Made by a program: the position numbers and the translations under genes
Part shown: positions 28,192-37,713 of the stretch, piece by piece
How positions within the stretch are numbered: the stretch's first letter is position 1
Layout: the number at the start of each line of letters is the position of its first letter
Notes under the pieces: model-generated
The model's database searches: none
What the model saw: only the letters and a program-made list of their open reading frames with translations
Told to the model about the DNA's origin: nothing
Origin: Stutzerimonas stutzeri
Lineage (GTDB): Bacteria > Pseudomonadota > Gammaproteobacteria > Pseudomonadales > Pseudomonadaceae
Direction of reading: 5' to 3'
NCBI RefSeq assembly: GCF_015291885.1
Contig: NZ_CP036186.1
Location: 1,997,001-2,061,000 of the forward strand
Length of the DNA stretch: 64,000 nucleotides

Positions 28192-28219
28192 CGCAGTCGT
28201 TCATCGATAGGAGGTAGCC

Positions 28220-28519
28220 ATGAATCGGGCACTCACAGCGGTAACAGTATTGCTTCTGGCGGGTTCTGCGGGGGCGTACGCCGGTTCGGCGGAGAACGCC
28301 GATGACACTCGTCGTCCGGGAGCTGCAAACGAAAGCTCAGTTGAATCGAGCGAGCGTTCCGACCAGCACAGGGAAAAGTCGGAAGGCCACGACAGTCGGG
28401 ACCACAAGGCGCAGCAGGGCAGTGACCTGGGTACCATGGGAACGGGTAATACCGGAACCACAGGCGGCATGGGTGCTACCACGGGCACCGACACCATTGG
28501 TGGGACCATCGAAGAATAG
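28220..28519 (+). CDS. Small secreted low-complexity protein, 99 aa
   Basis: Signal peptide MNRALTAVTVLLLAGSAGAYA, then a hydrophilic Ser/Glu/Asp/His/Lys region, then a Gly/Thr-rich tail (TMGTGNTGTTGGMGATTGTD). AGGAGG 5 bases upstream of the ATG is strong. No family recognised. Composition suggests a disordered periplasmic or cell-surface protein, made with its neighbour at 27871. Confidence 0.68.
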   Translation: MNRALTAVTVLLLAGSAGAYAGSAENADDTRRPGAANESSVESSERSDQHREKSEGHDSRDHKAQQGSDLGTMGTGNTGTTGGMGATTGTDTIGGTIEE

Positions 28520-28598
28520 CCCGCTACCGGCCACGCAACATTCATAAAGGAGTCAGGCATCCGTACAATGCCCAACTTTCAACATCTATTGGCTTGGT

Positions 28599-29573
28599 AT
28601 GCAGATCGCTTTGGCGCCCATGGAGGGGCTGGTCGACGAAATCCTTCGCGACGTTCTGACTCGGATGGGTGGTGTCGACTGGTGCGTCACCGAGTTCATC
28701 CGAGTCTCTGATCGTCTGCTGCCGCAAAGCAGCTTTCGCAAACTTGCACCCGAATTGCAGGCTGGCGCCGTTACTCGCGCCGGAACCCCTGTGCGCGTTC
28801 AATTATTGGGCTCCGATCCTGCCTGTCTGGCTGATAACGCTGCCTATGCCTGCTCACTGGGTGCGCCTGCTATCGATCTGAATTTCGGCTGCCCGGCCAA
28901 GACGGTAAACAAATCGCGCGGTGGGGCCATCCTGCTCAGGGAGCCTGATTTGCTGCACGCCATCCTCTGTGAGGTACGGCGAACTGTGCCGGCGCACATC
29001 CCGGTCACCGCCAAGATGCGCCTGGGTTTCGACAGCCCGGACGGTGCACTCGATTGCGCTCGGGCGCTGGTGGACGGCGGGGCGGGTCAGTTGGTGGTGC
29101 ATGCGCGAACGAAGGTCGAAGGCTACAAGCCGCCGGCGCATTGGGAATGGGTGGCTCGCGTGCAGGAAGTGGTCGCGGTGCCGGTGTACGCCAATGGCGA
29201 TATCTGGTCGCTGGAAGACTGGCGTCGCTGTCGAGAAGTCAGCGGTGCGGAGAATATTATGCTGGGCCGCGGCCTGGTTTCGCGGCCAGACCTGGCACGG
29301 CAGATCGCCGCCGCTGAACAGGGGCAAGGCATCGCCGAGATGAGCTGGGCAGAGTTTCAACCCACGCTGGTGGACTTCTGGCAGCAGGCGCGGGGCAAGA
29401 TCGCACCACGCTATGCGCCCGGCAGACTGAAGCAGTGGCTGGCCTTGCTTACGCGCAACTACCCCGAGGCGGTGGCGCTGTTCGCCGCACTGCGCCGGGA
29501 GAATGATTGCGCGCGGATCGACGCGATGCTCGGCGTCGATACCGTCGGAATTCCGGTGGCGGCGCTGGGTTAG
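28599..29573 (+). CDS. dusC: tRNA-dihydrouridine(16) synthase DusC
   Basis: This 324-residue FMN enzyme reduces uridine to dihydrouridine in the tRNA D-loop. The TIM-barrel core begins [18 protein letters not shown], with [16 protein letters not shown] carrying the catalytic Cys98, and [18 protein letters not shown], typical of the DusC branch (position 16). The length fits. It ends 5 bases from the convergent SDR gene. Confidence 0.93.
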   Translation: MQIALAPMEGLVDEILRDVLTRMGGVDWCVTEFIRVSDRLLPQSSFRKLAPELQAGAVTRAGTPVRVQLLGSDPACLADNAAYACSLGAPAIDLNFGCPAKTVNKSRGGAILLREPDLLHAILCEVRRTVPAHIPVTAKMRLGFDSPDGALDCARALVDGGAGQLVVHARTKVEGYKPPAHWEWVARVQEVVAVPVYANGDIWSLEDWRRCREVSGAENIMLGRGLVSRPDLARQIAAAEQGQGIAEMSWAEFQPTLVDFWQQARGKIAPRYAPGRLKQWLALLTRNYPEAVALFAALRRENDCARIDAMLGVDTVGIPVAALG

Positions 29574-29578
29574 GCCGA

Positions 29579-30325
29579 TCAGCGTCCGCCGCTGACGTCT
29601 AGCAACGCGCCGGTGGTATAGCTGGCGTGCTCACTGGCGAGCCAGAGTATGGCTTCGGCAACTTCCTCGGCTTTCCCGCCGCGCCCCATGGGCACGCTTG
29701 CCTTGACCCGCTCGATGCGATCCGGCTCGCCACCGCTGGCGTGAATCTCGGTATCGATCACGCCGGGTCGTACCGCATTGACCCGAATGCCTTCGCCGGC
29801 GACTTCCCTGGCCAGCCCGACAGTCATGCTGTCAATGGCGCCCTTGGCCGCGGCATAGTCGATGTATTCCCCCGGCGCGCCTAGCCGCGCGGCGATCGAG
29901 GACAGGTTGATGATCGAACCACCCTGGCCGCCATGCTGATTGGACATGCGCTTGATCGCCTCGCGGGCGCATAGAAAGCTGCCGATGACGTTGGTGCCGA
30001 GCACGCGCATCCAGCGAGCGGCATCCATCTGCTCCAGACGCATCTGTTGTTCGAGCATGCCGGCGTTGTTGACCAGCACATCGAGGCGGCCGAACTCGCG
30101 ATCAATCATCTCGAACATCTGCAGCACCTGGCTCTCGTTGGCGACATCGGCCTTGACCGTTATTGCCGATGCCCCCGCAGCGTGGACCTGTTCGAGCACC
30201 TGCTTCACCGCGTCTTCGCGTTGGTGATAGTTGAGGCATAGCGCGTAGCCCTGGTGGGCTGCAAGTCGGGCGGTGGCGGCGCCGATACCACGACTGGCAC
30301 CCGTGATCAGCATGACTCTGGACAT
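29579..30325 (-). CDS. SDR-family NAD(P)-dependent oxidoreductase
   Basis: This 248-residue short-chain dehydrogenase has the cofactor motif TGASRGIG near residues 9-16, NNAG, the active-site serine in NLSSIAARLG and the YAAAK Tyr-Lys pair. Glucose/ribitol-type SDRs with HQREDA after the second strand usually prefer NADPH. GAGAGG precedes the ATG at 30325. Substrate unknown. Divergent from the Hsp20 gene. Confidence 0.9.
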   Translation of the reverse strand: MSRVMLITGASRGIGAATARLAAHQGYALCLNYHQREDAVKQVLEQVHAAGASAITVKADVANESQVLQMFEMIDREFGRLDVLVNNAGMLEQQMRLEQMDAARWMRVLGTNVIGSFLCAREAIKRMSNQHGGQGGSIINLSSIAARLGAPGEYIDYAAAKGAIDSMTVGLAREVAGEGIRVNAVRPGVIDTEIHASGGEPDRIERVKASVPMGRGGKAEEVAEAILWLASEHASYTTGALLDVSGGR

Positions 30326-30362
30326 GGTGTTACCTCTCGTTGGCAGGCTCATTTTTCTGCGC

Positions 30363-30390
30363 CTTGAAATCTGCAGAACGGTTCCTATCT
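30363..30390 (+). promoter_or_regulatory. Sigma-32 (heat-shock) type promoter of hsp20
   Basis: CTTGAAA (30363-30369) is an exact sigma-32 -35 box; 13 bases later TCCTATCT matches the CCCCATNT -10 consensus in five of seven defined positions. It lies about 65 bases before the Hsp20 start. Confidence 0.65.
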
Positions 30391-30456
30391 AGAGATCAGC
30401 GGGATGCCGAAGGCGGGTCCCGCCTGTTTCAACTCGCTGATTTCAGGAGGTTTATC

Positions 30457-30903
30457 ATGAGTTCGTTCCCCATGGCCCCTCTGTTCCGGCAATCCGTGGG
30501 CTTTGATCGTTTCAATGACCTGTTCGAGTCCGCCCTGCGTAACGACACCGGCAGCTCGTATCCACCCTATAACATCGAGAAACACGGTGACGACCAGTAT
30601 CGAATAGTGGTCGCAGCCGCTGGCTTCGAGGAGTCCGACCTCGATCTGCAGGTCGAGCGCAGCGTGCTGACCATTACTGGCGGGCGGCGCGAAAGCGAGG
30701 CCGAGAATGTCACCTATCTGCATCAGGGTATCGCTCAGCGGGCGTTCAAGTTGTCGTTCCGGCTAGCCGACCACATCGAGGTGAAAGGCGCTGCGCTGAA
30801 CAGTGGCCTGCTCAACATCGACCTGGTGCGCGTCGTGCCGGAAGAGGCCAAGCCCAAGCGCATCCCGATCAATGCCGATCAGCGGCCCGCGCTGGAGGGT
30901 TGA
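30457..30903 (+). CDS. Small heat-shock protein, Hsp20/IbpA family
   Basis: This 148-residue alpha-crystallin-type chaperone holds unfolded proteins for refolding by DnaK/ClpB. It opens MSSFPMAPLFRQSVGFDRF (IbpA-like), the alpha-crystallin domain spans about 35-125 with PPYNIEKHGDDQYRI and the LxxGLLxI-type motif (LNSGLLNIDLVRVVPE), and the IxI-like tail region ends KPKRIPIN. AGGAGG at 30445-30450 sets the ATG. The AU-rich 5' leader may fold as a ROSE-like RNA thermometer: TGATTTCAGGAGG can mask the ribosome site, but this is inference. Confidence 0.95.
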   Translation: MSSFPMAPLFRQSVGFDRFNDLFESALRNDTGSSYPPYNIEKHGDDQYRIVVAAAGFEESDLDLQVERSVLTITGGRRESEAENVTYLHQGIAQRAFKLSFRLADHIEVKGAALNSGLLNIDLVRVVPEEAKPKRIPINADQRPALEG

Positions 30904-30914
30904 TCTGCAAAGAA

Positions 30915-30945
30915 GAGAAGGGCGCCATAGGGCGCCCTTTCTCGT
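30915..30945. terminator. Bidirectional terminator between hsp20 and the LysR gene
   Basis: GGGCGCC (30920-30926) pairs with GGCGCCC (30931-30937) round a 4-base loop; flanking AGAGAA and TTTCTC extend it. It lies between convergent genes. Confidence 0.82.
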
Positions 30946-30960
30946 AGTTGTCTCGTCTGG

Positions 30961-31836
30961 TCAGTCACCGCGTTCAGCATCCAGCAGTGTCATGAACGCC
31001 CTGGCCGCATTGGACAGGGTGCGCTCCCGGTGCAGGATGTAGCCGAGTTGCCGGGTCAGCTGAATGCCTGGCAGAGGCAGGCTGACTACCTGTTCGTCGA
31101 GCATGCTGCGCGGTAACACGCTCCAGGCAATCCCGATGGAGACCATCATCTTGATGGTCTCCATATAGTTGGTGCTCATGGTGATATTGGGCGTCAGGCC
31201 CTCACGCTCGAACAGCCGCTGGGCGATGTGGTGAGTGAAGGTGTTGCCGCCGGGAAAGACGGCAGGATGCCCGGCGACGTCGGCCAGCCGAATATCCGCC
31301 TTGCCCGCCAGCGGGTGCTCGGGCGCGACAACGAAATCCAGCGGGTCGTCCCATACCTTCATTGCCCGGACCGGCTCGGCAGTCTGCGGCGCCAGGGTGA
31401 TGACCGCCAGTTCGGCGCGGCCATGCAGCACTTCGTCGTAGGCGACTTCCGAGTCGAGAAAACGAATATCCAAACTGACCTGCGGATAAGCGCGGGTGAA
31501 CGCGCGTAGCAAGGGCGGCAGGCGGTGCAGGCCGATGTGATGGCTGGTTGCCAGGCTCAGCCGGCCGCCAATGTCGCCGTTGAGGTTGGTCAAGGCGCGG
31601 CGGGTGTCGTCCAGTACATTCAGAATCTGATAGGCGCGGGGGAGCAGGGCTCTTCCTGCCTCGGTGAGGCCAATCTCGCGGCCAAGCCGGTCGAACAGGC
31701 GCACGTCCAGCTGTGATTCCAACGCGGCAATGCGTTTGCTGACTGCAGGCTGGGTCAGATGTAAGCGCTCGCCAGCCAAGGAAAAGCTGCCCGTTTCCGC
31801 GATGGCGATAAAGGCATTGAGGTTGGCCAGGTCCAT
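30961..31836 (-). CDS. LysR-family transcriptional regulator, divergent from leuC
   Basis: A 291-residue LysR regulator. The winged helix-turn-helix occupies about residues 1-60 (LNAFIAIAETGSFSLAGERL, then LTQPAVSKRIAALESQL), followed by a periplasmic-binding-like effector domain. It is transcribed divergently from leuC, 153 bases apart, so it may control leuCDB; the effector is unknown. A perfect inverted repeat with a T-N11-A core lies between them (31865-31879). Confidence 0.93.
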   Translation of the reverse strand: MDLANLNAFIAIAETGSFSLAGERLHLTQPAVSKRIAALESQLDVRLFDRLGREIGLTEAGRALLPRAYQILNVLDDTRRALTNLNGDIGGRLSLATSHHIGLHRLPPLLRAFTRAYPQVSLDIRFLDSEVAYDEVLHGRAELAVITLAPQTAEPVRAMKVWDDPLDFVVAPEHPLAGKADIRLADVAGHPAVFPGGNTFTHHIAQRLFEREGLTPNITMSTNYMETIKMMVSIGIAWSVLPRSMLDEQVVSLPLPGIQLTRQLGYILHRERTLSNAARAFMTLLDAERGD

Positions 31837-31864
31837 GAACGATCTCTATCCGGTGAAGATGCGG

Positions 31865-31879
31865 ATTCCTGTAGGGAAT
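31865..31879. promoter_or_regulatory. Candidate LysR operator in the LysR-leuC intergenic region
   Basis: ATTCC-TGTAG-GGAAT is a perfect 5-5-5 inverted repeat that contains a T-N11-A core, the usual LysR box pattern. It lies 28 bases before the regulator start codon and 110 before leuC. Confidence 0.5.
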
Positions 31880-31989
31880 GCTTGGGATGAAAAATATGAA
31901 TTTGAGTAATTGAATGCAAGTGCCTAGCATCGTCCCCATAAGCGCAAGGGCTATTCGCCCCGCATAGAAAGCAGATGAGGAAAAGTCCG

Positions 31990-33417
31990 ATGGCCGGCAA
32001 GACGCTCTACGACAAGCTCTGGGAAATGCACGAGGTGAAACGTCGCGACGATGGTTCGTCGCTGATCTACATCGACCGTCACATCCTTCACGAAGTGACC
32101 TCGCCACAAGCGTTCGAAGGCCTGCGACTGGCCAACCGCAAGCCGTGGCGCATCGATGCCAACATCGCCACCCCGGACCACAACGTGCCGACCACCAAGG
32201 GCGAGCGCCAGGGCGGCCTGGAAGCCATCGCCGACGAAGTGTCGCGCATCCAGGTGCAGACGCTCGACGAGAACTGCGACGATTTCGGCATTCTCGAATT
32301 CAAGATGAACGACGTGCGTCAGGGCATCGTCCACGTCATCGGTCCGGAGCAGGGCGCGACATTGCCCGGCATGACCGTGGTTTGCGGTGATTCGCATACC
32401 TCCACCCACGGCGCCTTCGGCGCGCTGGCCCACGGCATCGGCACCTCCGAGGTCGAGCATGTGCTCGCCACCCAGTGCCTGGTCGCCAAGAAGATGAAGA
32501 ACATGCAGGTGCGTGTCGAAGGCAAGCTGCCTTTCGGCGTCACCGCGAAGGACATCGTGCTGGCGGTGATCGGCAAGATCGGCACCGCTGGCGGTAACGG
32601 CCATGCCCTGGAGTTCGCCGGCAGCGCGATTCGCGATCTGTCCATGGAAGGGCGCATGACCATCTGCAACATGTCCATCGAAGCCGGTGCCCGCGTAGGC
32701 ATGGTGGCGGTGGATGAAAAGACCATCGCTTACGTCGAAGGTCGTCCGTTCGCGCCGAAGGGCGACGACTGGGACAAGGCGGTCGAGCTGTGGAAAGGTC
32801 TGGTCTCTGATGACGACGCGGTGTTCGACACCGTCGTCGAACTCAAGGCCGAGGACATCAAGCCGCAGGTCAGCTGGGGCACTTCGCCGGAAATGGTGCT
32901 GGCTGTCGATCAGAGCGTGCCGGACCCCGCCGCCGAAGCCGACCCGGTCAAGCGCGATTCCATCGTTCGTGCGCTGAAGTACATGGGCCTGGCGGCCAAC
33001 CAGCCGATCACCGATATCAAGCTGGACCGCGTGTTCATTGGTTCCTGCACCAACTCGCGGATCGAGGATCTGCGTGCCGCAGCTGAGGTCGCCAAGGGAC
33101 GCAAGGTGGCGGCGAACGTCAAGCAGGCGATGGTTGTGCCGGGCTCCGGCCTGGTGAAGCAGCAGGCCGAGGCTGAAGGGTTGGACAAGATCTTCGTCGA
33201 GGCTGGCTTCGAGTGGCGCGAGCCGGGTTGCTCCATGTGCCTGGCGATGAACCCCGACAAGCTGGGCAACGGCGAGCATTGCGCCTCGACTTCCAACCGC
33301 AACTTCGAGGGGCGTCAGGGCGCCGGTGGACGCACACACCTGGTAAGCCCGGCCATGGCGGCCGCTGCGGCGGTAACCGGCCATTTCATCGATGTACGCG
33401 AACTGGTCCAGGCCTGA
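31990..33417 (+). CDS. leuC: 3-isopropylmalate dehydratase large subunit
   Basis: With LeuD it isomerises 2-isopropylmalate to 3-isopropylmalate in leucine synthesis. The 475-residue aconitase-type protein has the cluster cysteines in [11 protein letters not shown] and in [10 protein letters not shown] (CxxC), and the typical opening [16 protein letters not shown]. The ATG at 31990 is chosen because it gives this opening and GAGG lies 9 bases upstream; an in-frame ATG at 31975 is less likely. leuD follows by 11 bases. Confidence 0.97.
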   Translation: MAGKTLYDKLWEMHEVKRRDDGSSLIYIDRHILHEVTSPQAFEGLRLANRKPWRIDANIATPDHNVPTTKGERQGGLEAIADEVSRIQVQTLDENCDDFGILEFKMNDVRQGIVHVIGPEQGATLPGMTVVCGDSHTSTHGAFGALAHGIGTSEVEHVLATQCLVAKKMKNMQVRVEGKLPFGVTAKDIVLAVIGKIGTAGGNGHALEFAGSAIRDLSMEGRMTICNMSIEAGARVGMVAVDEKTIAYVEGRPFAPKGDDWDKAVELWKGLVSDDDAVFDTVVELKAEDIKPQVSWGTSPEMVLAVDQSVPDPAAEADPVKRDSIVRALKYMGLAANQPITDIKLDRVFIGSCTNSRIEDLRAAAEVAKGRKVAANVKQAMVVPGSGLVKQQAEAEGLDKIFVEAGFEWREPGCSMCLAMNPDKLGNGEHCASTSNRNFEGRQGAGGRTHLVSPAMAAAAAVTGHFIDVRELVQA

Positions 33418-33428
33418 GGAGATAACGG

Positions 33429-34076
33429 ATGAAAGCCTTTACCCAACACACCGGCGTGGTCTGTCCGCTGGATCGTGCCAACGTCGATACCGATCAGATC
33501 ATCCCGAAGCAGTTTCTCAAGTCCATCAAGCGCACCGGCTTTGGCCCTAATCTGTTCGATGAGTGGCGCTACCTGGACGTCGGCCAGCCGAATCAGGATT
33601 GCTCGCAGCGTCCGGTGAACAAGGACTTCGTGCTGAACTTCCCGCGCTACCAAGGCGCCAGCGTGCTGCTGGCGCGCGAGAACTTCGGCTGCGGCTCCTC
33701 TCGCGAGCACGCGCCGTGGGCTCTGGAGGAGTACGGTTTCCGTACGATCATCGCGCCGAGCTTTGCCGACATTTTCTACAACAACAGCTTCAAGAACGGC
33801 CTGCTGCCGATCGTGCTGAAGGAAGAGGAAGTCGATGAGCTGTTCGCACAGGCCGAAGCCAACGAAGGCTACCAGCTGACCGTGGACCTCGCTGCGCAGG
33901 TCGTGACACGCCCGGACGGCAAGCAGTACGACTTTGAAGTCGATGCCTTCCGCAAGCACTGCCTGCTCAACGGTCTCGACGATATCGGCCTGACGCTGCA
34001 AGACGCGGACGCGATCAAGGCGTTCGAGACCCGTCACCAGCAGAGCCAGCCATGGCTGTTCGGCGCCATCAAGTGA
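33429..34076 (+). CDS. leuD: 3-isopropylmalate dehydratase small subunit
   Basis: A 215-residue partner of LeuC forming the swivel domain. It has [14 protein letters not shown] near the N-terminus and the [15 protein letters not shown] loop that contacts substrate. Strong GAGGAG before the ATG. In-operon spacing with leuC. Confidence 0.97.
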   Translation: MKAFTQHTGVVCPLDRANVDTDQIIPKQFLKSIKRTGFGPNLFDEWRYLDVGQPNQDCSQRPVNKDFVLNFPRYQGASVLLARENFGCGSSREHAPWALEEYGFRTIIAPSFADIFYNNSFKNGLLPIVLKEEEVDELFAQAEANEGYQLTVDLAAQVVTRPDGKQYDFEVDAFRKHCLLNGLDDIGLTLQDADAIKAFETRHQQSQPWLFGAIK

Positions 34077-34080
34077 GATA

Positions 34081-34150
34081 AGGGCAGGGTGGATGATGCG
34101 TCATCCATCCACTTGCAGGGTTTCGGTGGATGAACACAACGGCGTCCACC
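34081..34150. repeat. Inverted/direct GTGGATGA-type repeats between leuD and leuB
   Basis: The spacer contains GGTGGATGATG followed by TCATCCATCCAC, and again GGTGGATGA...TCCACC, so it can fold into two hairpins sharing the same motif. This resembles short intergenic palindromic repeats common in pseudomonads, but I cannot count genome copies here. Confidence 0.4.
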
Positions 34151-34172
34151 CAAGTGAAAATCGAGGAATGTG

Positions 34173-35255
34173 ATGAGTAAACAGATTCTGGTTCTGCCCG
34201 GTGATGGTATCGGCCCGGAGATCATGGCCGAGGCGGTCAAAGTTCTGCAGCTGGCCAATGACAAGTTCCAGCTGGACTTCGAGCTGAGCTATGACGAGTT
34301 GGGTGGCGCAGCGGTCGACAAATATGGCGTGCCGCTGGCCGACGAAACCCTTGCGCGTGCACGTGCTGCCGATGCCATTCTGCTTGGCGCGGTGGGAGGC
34401 CCGAAGTGGGACAAGATCGATCCTGCCATTCGTCCCGAGCGCGGTCTGCTGAAGATTCGCTCCGAGCTGGGGCTGTTCGGTAACCTGCGTCCGGCACTGC
34501 TCTACCCGCAACTGGCCGATGCGTCGTCGCTGAAGCCTGAGATCGTGGCCGGTCTGGATATCCTCATCGTTCGCGAGTTGACCGGCGGCATCTATTTCGG
34601 CAAGCCGCGCGAAAGCAAGGTGCTGGAGAACGGTGAGCGCATGGCGTACGACACGCTGCCGTACAGTGAAAGCGAGATCCGCCGCATCGCCAAGGTCGGT
34701 TTCGACATGGCGATGGTGCGCAACAAGAAGCTCTGTTCGGTGGACAAGGCCAACGTGCTGGCGTCCAGCCAGCTGTGGCGCACCGTGGTTGAGGAAGTGG
34801 CCAAGGACTATCCCGAGGTCGAGCTGAGCCACATGTACGTCGACAATGCGGCGATGCAGCTGGTGCGTGCACCGAAGCAGTTCGACGTGATTGTCACCGA
34901 CAACATGTTCGGCGACATCCTCTCCGACGAGGCATCGATGTTGACCGGTTCCATTGGCATGCTGCCGTCCGCCTCGCTGGATGCGGGCAACAAGGGCATG
35001 TACGAGCCGTGCCATGGTTCAGCGCCGGATATCGCTGGCCAGGGCATCGCCAATCCGTTGGCGACCATCCTGTCCGTTTCGATGATGCTGCGTTACAGCT
35101 TCAATCAGGTAGCGGCAGCCGATGCCATCGAGCAGGCGGTGAGTGATGTGCTCGATCAGGGCCTGCGTACCGGTGATATCTGGTCGGAAGGCTGTACCAA
35201 GGTCGGTACTCAGGCGATGGGCGATGCAGTAGTCGCGGCCCTCGCGAAGTTGTAA
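34173..35255 (+). CDS. leuB: 3-isopropylmalate dehydrogenase
   Basis: A 360-residue NAD-dependent beta-decarboxylating dehydrogenase making 4-methyl-2-oxopentanoate. It begins [20 protein letters not shown]. Substrate arginines lie in [20 protein letters not shown], and the family signature ([20 protein letters not shown]) follows near 245. GAGGA lies 5 bases before this ATG. leuCDB are co-directional, so this completes the leucine block; leuA is not in the window. Confidence 0.97.
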   Translation: MSKQILVLPGDGIGPEIMAEAVKVLQLANDKFQLDFELSYDELGGAAVDKYGVPLADETLARARAADAILLGAVGGPKWDKIDPAIRPERGLLKIRSELGLFGNLRPALLYPQLADASSLKPEIVAGLDILIVRELTGGIYFGKPRESKVLENGERMAYDTLPYSESEIRRIAKVGFDMAMVRNKKLCSVDKANVLASSQLWRTVVEEVAKDYPEVELSHMYVDNAAMQLVRAPKQFDVIVTDNMFGDILSDEASMLTGSIGMLPSASLDAGNKGMYEPCHGSAPDIAGQGIANPLATILSVSMMLRYSFNQVAAADAIEQAVSDVLDQGLRTGDIWSEGCTKVGTQAMGDAVVAALAKL

Positions 35256-35260
35256 TCTTC

Positions 35261-35293
35261 TGGCCCGCCTTAATCTGCGCGGGCCACTTTTTC
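35261..35293 (+). terminator. Intrinsic terminator after leuB
   Basis: TGGCCCGC (35261-35268) pairs with GCGGGCCA (35279-35286), followed by CTTTTTCT. It separates leuB from asd. Confidence 0.8.
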
Positions 35294-35309
35294 TATAGGT
35301 GTAGTTGCG

Positions 35310-36422
35310 ATGAAACGTGTAGGTCTGATCGGTTGGCGCGGTATGGTCGGTTCCGTGCTCATGCAGCGGATGCTGGAAGAGCGGGATTTCGACCTGATCG
35401 AGCCCGTGTTCTTCACCACTTCCAATGTCGGCGGCCAGGGCCCCGACATTGGCAAGGAAACCGCTGCGCTGAAGGACGCCTACAGCATCGACGAGCTGAA
35501 AGGCCTCGATGTGATCCTGACCTGTCAGGGCGGCGACTACACCAATGAAGTCTTCCCCAAGCTGCGTGAAGCGGGCTGGCAGGGCTACTGGATCGACGCG
35601 GCGTCCTCGCTGCGTATGCAGGATGATGCGGTGATCGTGCTCGATCCGGTGAACCGTCGCGTGATCGACCAGCAACTGGATGCCGGCACCAAGAACTACA
35701 TCGGCGGCAACTGCACGGTCAGCCTGGCGCTGATGGGTCTTGGCGGTCTGTTCGAAGCCGGTCTGGTCGAGTGGATGAGCGCGATGACCTATCAGGCCGC
35801 TTCCGGTGCCGGCGCGCAGAATATGCGCGAGTTGATCAAGCAGATGGGCGCTATCAATGCTGCTGTCTCCAACGACCTGGCCAATCCCGCCAGCGCCATC
35901 CTCGATATCGATCGCAAGGTTGCTGAGACCCAGCGTAGCGAGGCTTTTCCGGTCGACAATTTCGGTGTGCCGCTGGCCGGCAGCCTGATCCCCTACATCG
36001 ACAAGGAACTGCCGAACGGGCAGAGCCGCGAAGAGTGGAAGGCGCAGGCTGAGACCAACAAGATCCTTGGTCGCTTCAAGAATCCGATTCCGGTTGATGG
36101 TATCTGCGTGCGCGTCGGTGCCATGCGCTGCCACAGCCAGGCGTTGACCATCAAGCTGAACAAGGATGTGCCGATCTCCGATATCGAAGGGCTGATCAGC
36201 CAGCACAATCCCTGGGTCAAGCTGGTGCCGAACCACCGCGATGCCAGCATGCAGGCGCTGAGCCCGGCCGCTGTCACTGGAACGCTGAGCGTGCCGGTCG
36301 GCCGTCTGCGCAAGCTCAACATGGGCTCGCACTACTTGGGCGCGTTCACCGTAGGTGATCAGCTGCTGTGGGGGGCCGCGGAGCCGCTGCGTCGTATGCT
36401 GCGTATTCTGTTGGAGCGTTGA
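35310..36422 (+). CDS. asd: Aspartate-semialdehyde dehydrogenase
   Basis: This 370-residue enzyme reduces aspartyl phosphate to aspartate semialdehyde for lysine, threonine, methionine and diaminopimelate. It has [11 protein letters not shown] for NADP binding and the catalytic Cys135 in [10 protein letters not shown], of the gammaproteobacterial type. The next gene is a paralog lacking this cysteine. Confidence 0.97.
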   Translation: MKRVGLIGWRGMVGSVLMQRMLEERDFDLIEPVFFTTSNVGGQGPDIGKETAALKDAYSIDELKGLDVILTCQGGDYTNEVFPKLREAGWQGYWIDAASSLRMQDDAVIVLDPVNRRVIDQQLDAGTKNYIGGNCTVSLALMGLGGLFEAGLVEWMSAMTYQAASGAGAQNMRELIKQMGAINAAVSNDLANPASAILDIDRKVAETQRSEAFPVDNFGVPLAGSLIPYIDKELPNGQSREEWKAQAETNKILGRFKNPIPVDGICVRVGAMRCHSQALTIKLNKDVPISDIEGLISQHNPWVKLVPNHRDASMQALSPAAVTGTLSVPVGRLRKLNMGSHYLGAFTVGDQLLWGAAEPLRRMLRILLER

Positions 36423-36445
36423 TACGCTCTCGATGAAGTACCGAG

Positions 36446-36470
36446 CGCCGCGACTTGTTCGCGGCGTTTT
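36446..36470 (+). terminator. Intrinsic terminator after asd
   Basis: CGCCGCG (36446-36452) pairs with CGCGGCG (36460-36466), followed by TTTTCATTTATT. Confidence 0.82.
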
Positions 36471-36557
36471 CATTTATTCGATACACCGCTCGGCGGCGCT
36501 GGTTGCAGTGATCTGCTATTTCGCTACAGTGCCGGTCCTTAATGCATGGAGGTGGCG

Positions 36558-37568
36558 ATGCCTACAGGTGTCGGTGTTGCGGTTGTAGGTGCAGTCAGCC
36601 TAGTAGGCGAGGCGCTGGTTGAGGTGCTCGAAGAGCGTGGGTTTCCGCTTACCGAGCTGCACTTACTTGACCATGAGGAAGGCGTTGGGCAATCCGTTCC
36701 GTTCAAGGGGCGTAACCTGCGGGTTAGCGATGCGCAGCGCTTTGATTTCAGTCGCACCCAGTTAGTCTTCCTCGTGGGCGATGCGACGTTGGCTGCTGAA
36801 TGCCACGTCAAGGCCATGGCTGCAGGTTGCAGGGTCGTTGATCTGTCCGGTTCTATTCCTGTGACTCAACAACCATGCCTAGTGCCAGAGGTGAACGCGG
36901 CCCTGTTAGATGGCTCGGCTGGTGTGCGCTCCGTTGCCAGCCCGTTGCCGGAGTCGGTCGCATTGGCAATCGCTCTAGCCCCAATTCGGCAACAGCTTGG
37001 CTTGCGGCGCGTTACCGTGACGGCCTGTTTGCCGGTATCTAGCCGCGGCAAGGCAGGCGTTAAAGAACTTGCCCGGCAAACAGCCGAGTTGTTGAACGCC
37101 AGACCGCTGGAGCCCCGCGTATTTGGTCGGCAAATAGCATTCAACATGCTCGCGCAAACCGACAACGTCGATGCGCAAGGGCATGGCGAACAGGAAAGAA
37201 GGCTGGTTGAGGAGCTTCGTCAGCTCTTGGACCTTCCTGAACTCACGATCAGCGCGACCTTTATTCAGGCGCCGACTTTCTTTGGCGAAAGTCTCGTCGT
37301 TTCATTGGAGGGTAGCTGCGAGGCGGACGCCCAAGCTCTGTCATCGGCTCTGGACGCAGCTCCGGGAGTCGAAGTTGTGGAGTCTGACGACTATCCGACG
37401 GCCGTCGGTGACGCGGCTGGGCAGGATGTCATCTACGTTGGGAGAGTCCGCTGCGGTATCTGCGATCCACGCGAAGTCAATTTGTGGATTGTGTCTGATA
37501 ACGTGCGAAAAGGCGCGGCACTAAACGCTGTGCGGTCCGGTGAGTTGTTGATAAAAGAGTATCTGTAA
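36558..37568 (+). CDS. usg: Usg-like catalytically dead Asd paralog
   Basis: A 336-residue protein of the semialdehyde dehydrogenase fold: it has the N-terminal GAVSLVGEALVEVLEERG nucleotide-binding pattern and the dimerisation domain, but where active Asd has an asparagine-cysteine pair it reads VASPLPESV, with no cysteine. Such Usg proteins lie between asd and fimV or truA in many gammaproteobacteria, and their function is unknown. GGAGG 5 bases upstream favours the ATG at 36558 over that at 36546. Confidence 0.88.
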   Translation: MPTGVGVAVVGAVSLVGEALVEVLEERGFPLTELHLLDHEEGVGQSVPFKGRNLRVSDAQRFDFSRTQLVFLVGDATLAAECHVKAMAAGCRVVDLSGSIPVTQQPCLVPEVNAALLDGSAGVRSVASPLPESVALAIALAPIRQQLGLRRVTVTACLPVSSRGKAGVKELARQTAELLNARPLEPRVFGRQIAFNMLAQTDNVDAQGHGEQERRLVEELRQLLDLPELTISATFIQAPTFFGESLVVSLEGSCEADAQALSSALDAAPGVEVVESDDYPTAVGDAAGQDVIYVGRVRCGICDPREVNLWIVSDNVRKGAALNAVRSGELLIKEYL

Positions 37569-37713
37569 AAGATACTTACTGGTAATTCAAAGAATATTTC
37601 TAGCCGATGCGCTGAACGGCTTATCGCTGATGGGGAGCCACCGCTAGGTGGCGCGGGCAGTGACATAAGAGCCTCTCGTAGTTCGAGAAAAAAGATAAAC
37701 AAGGGATTAAATA

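Noticed and set aside
31951..33384. 477-codon frame antisense to leuC
   Set aside because: Same GC-driven shadow; leuC is a complete aconitase-type protein.
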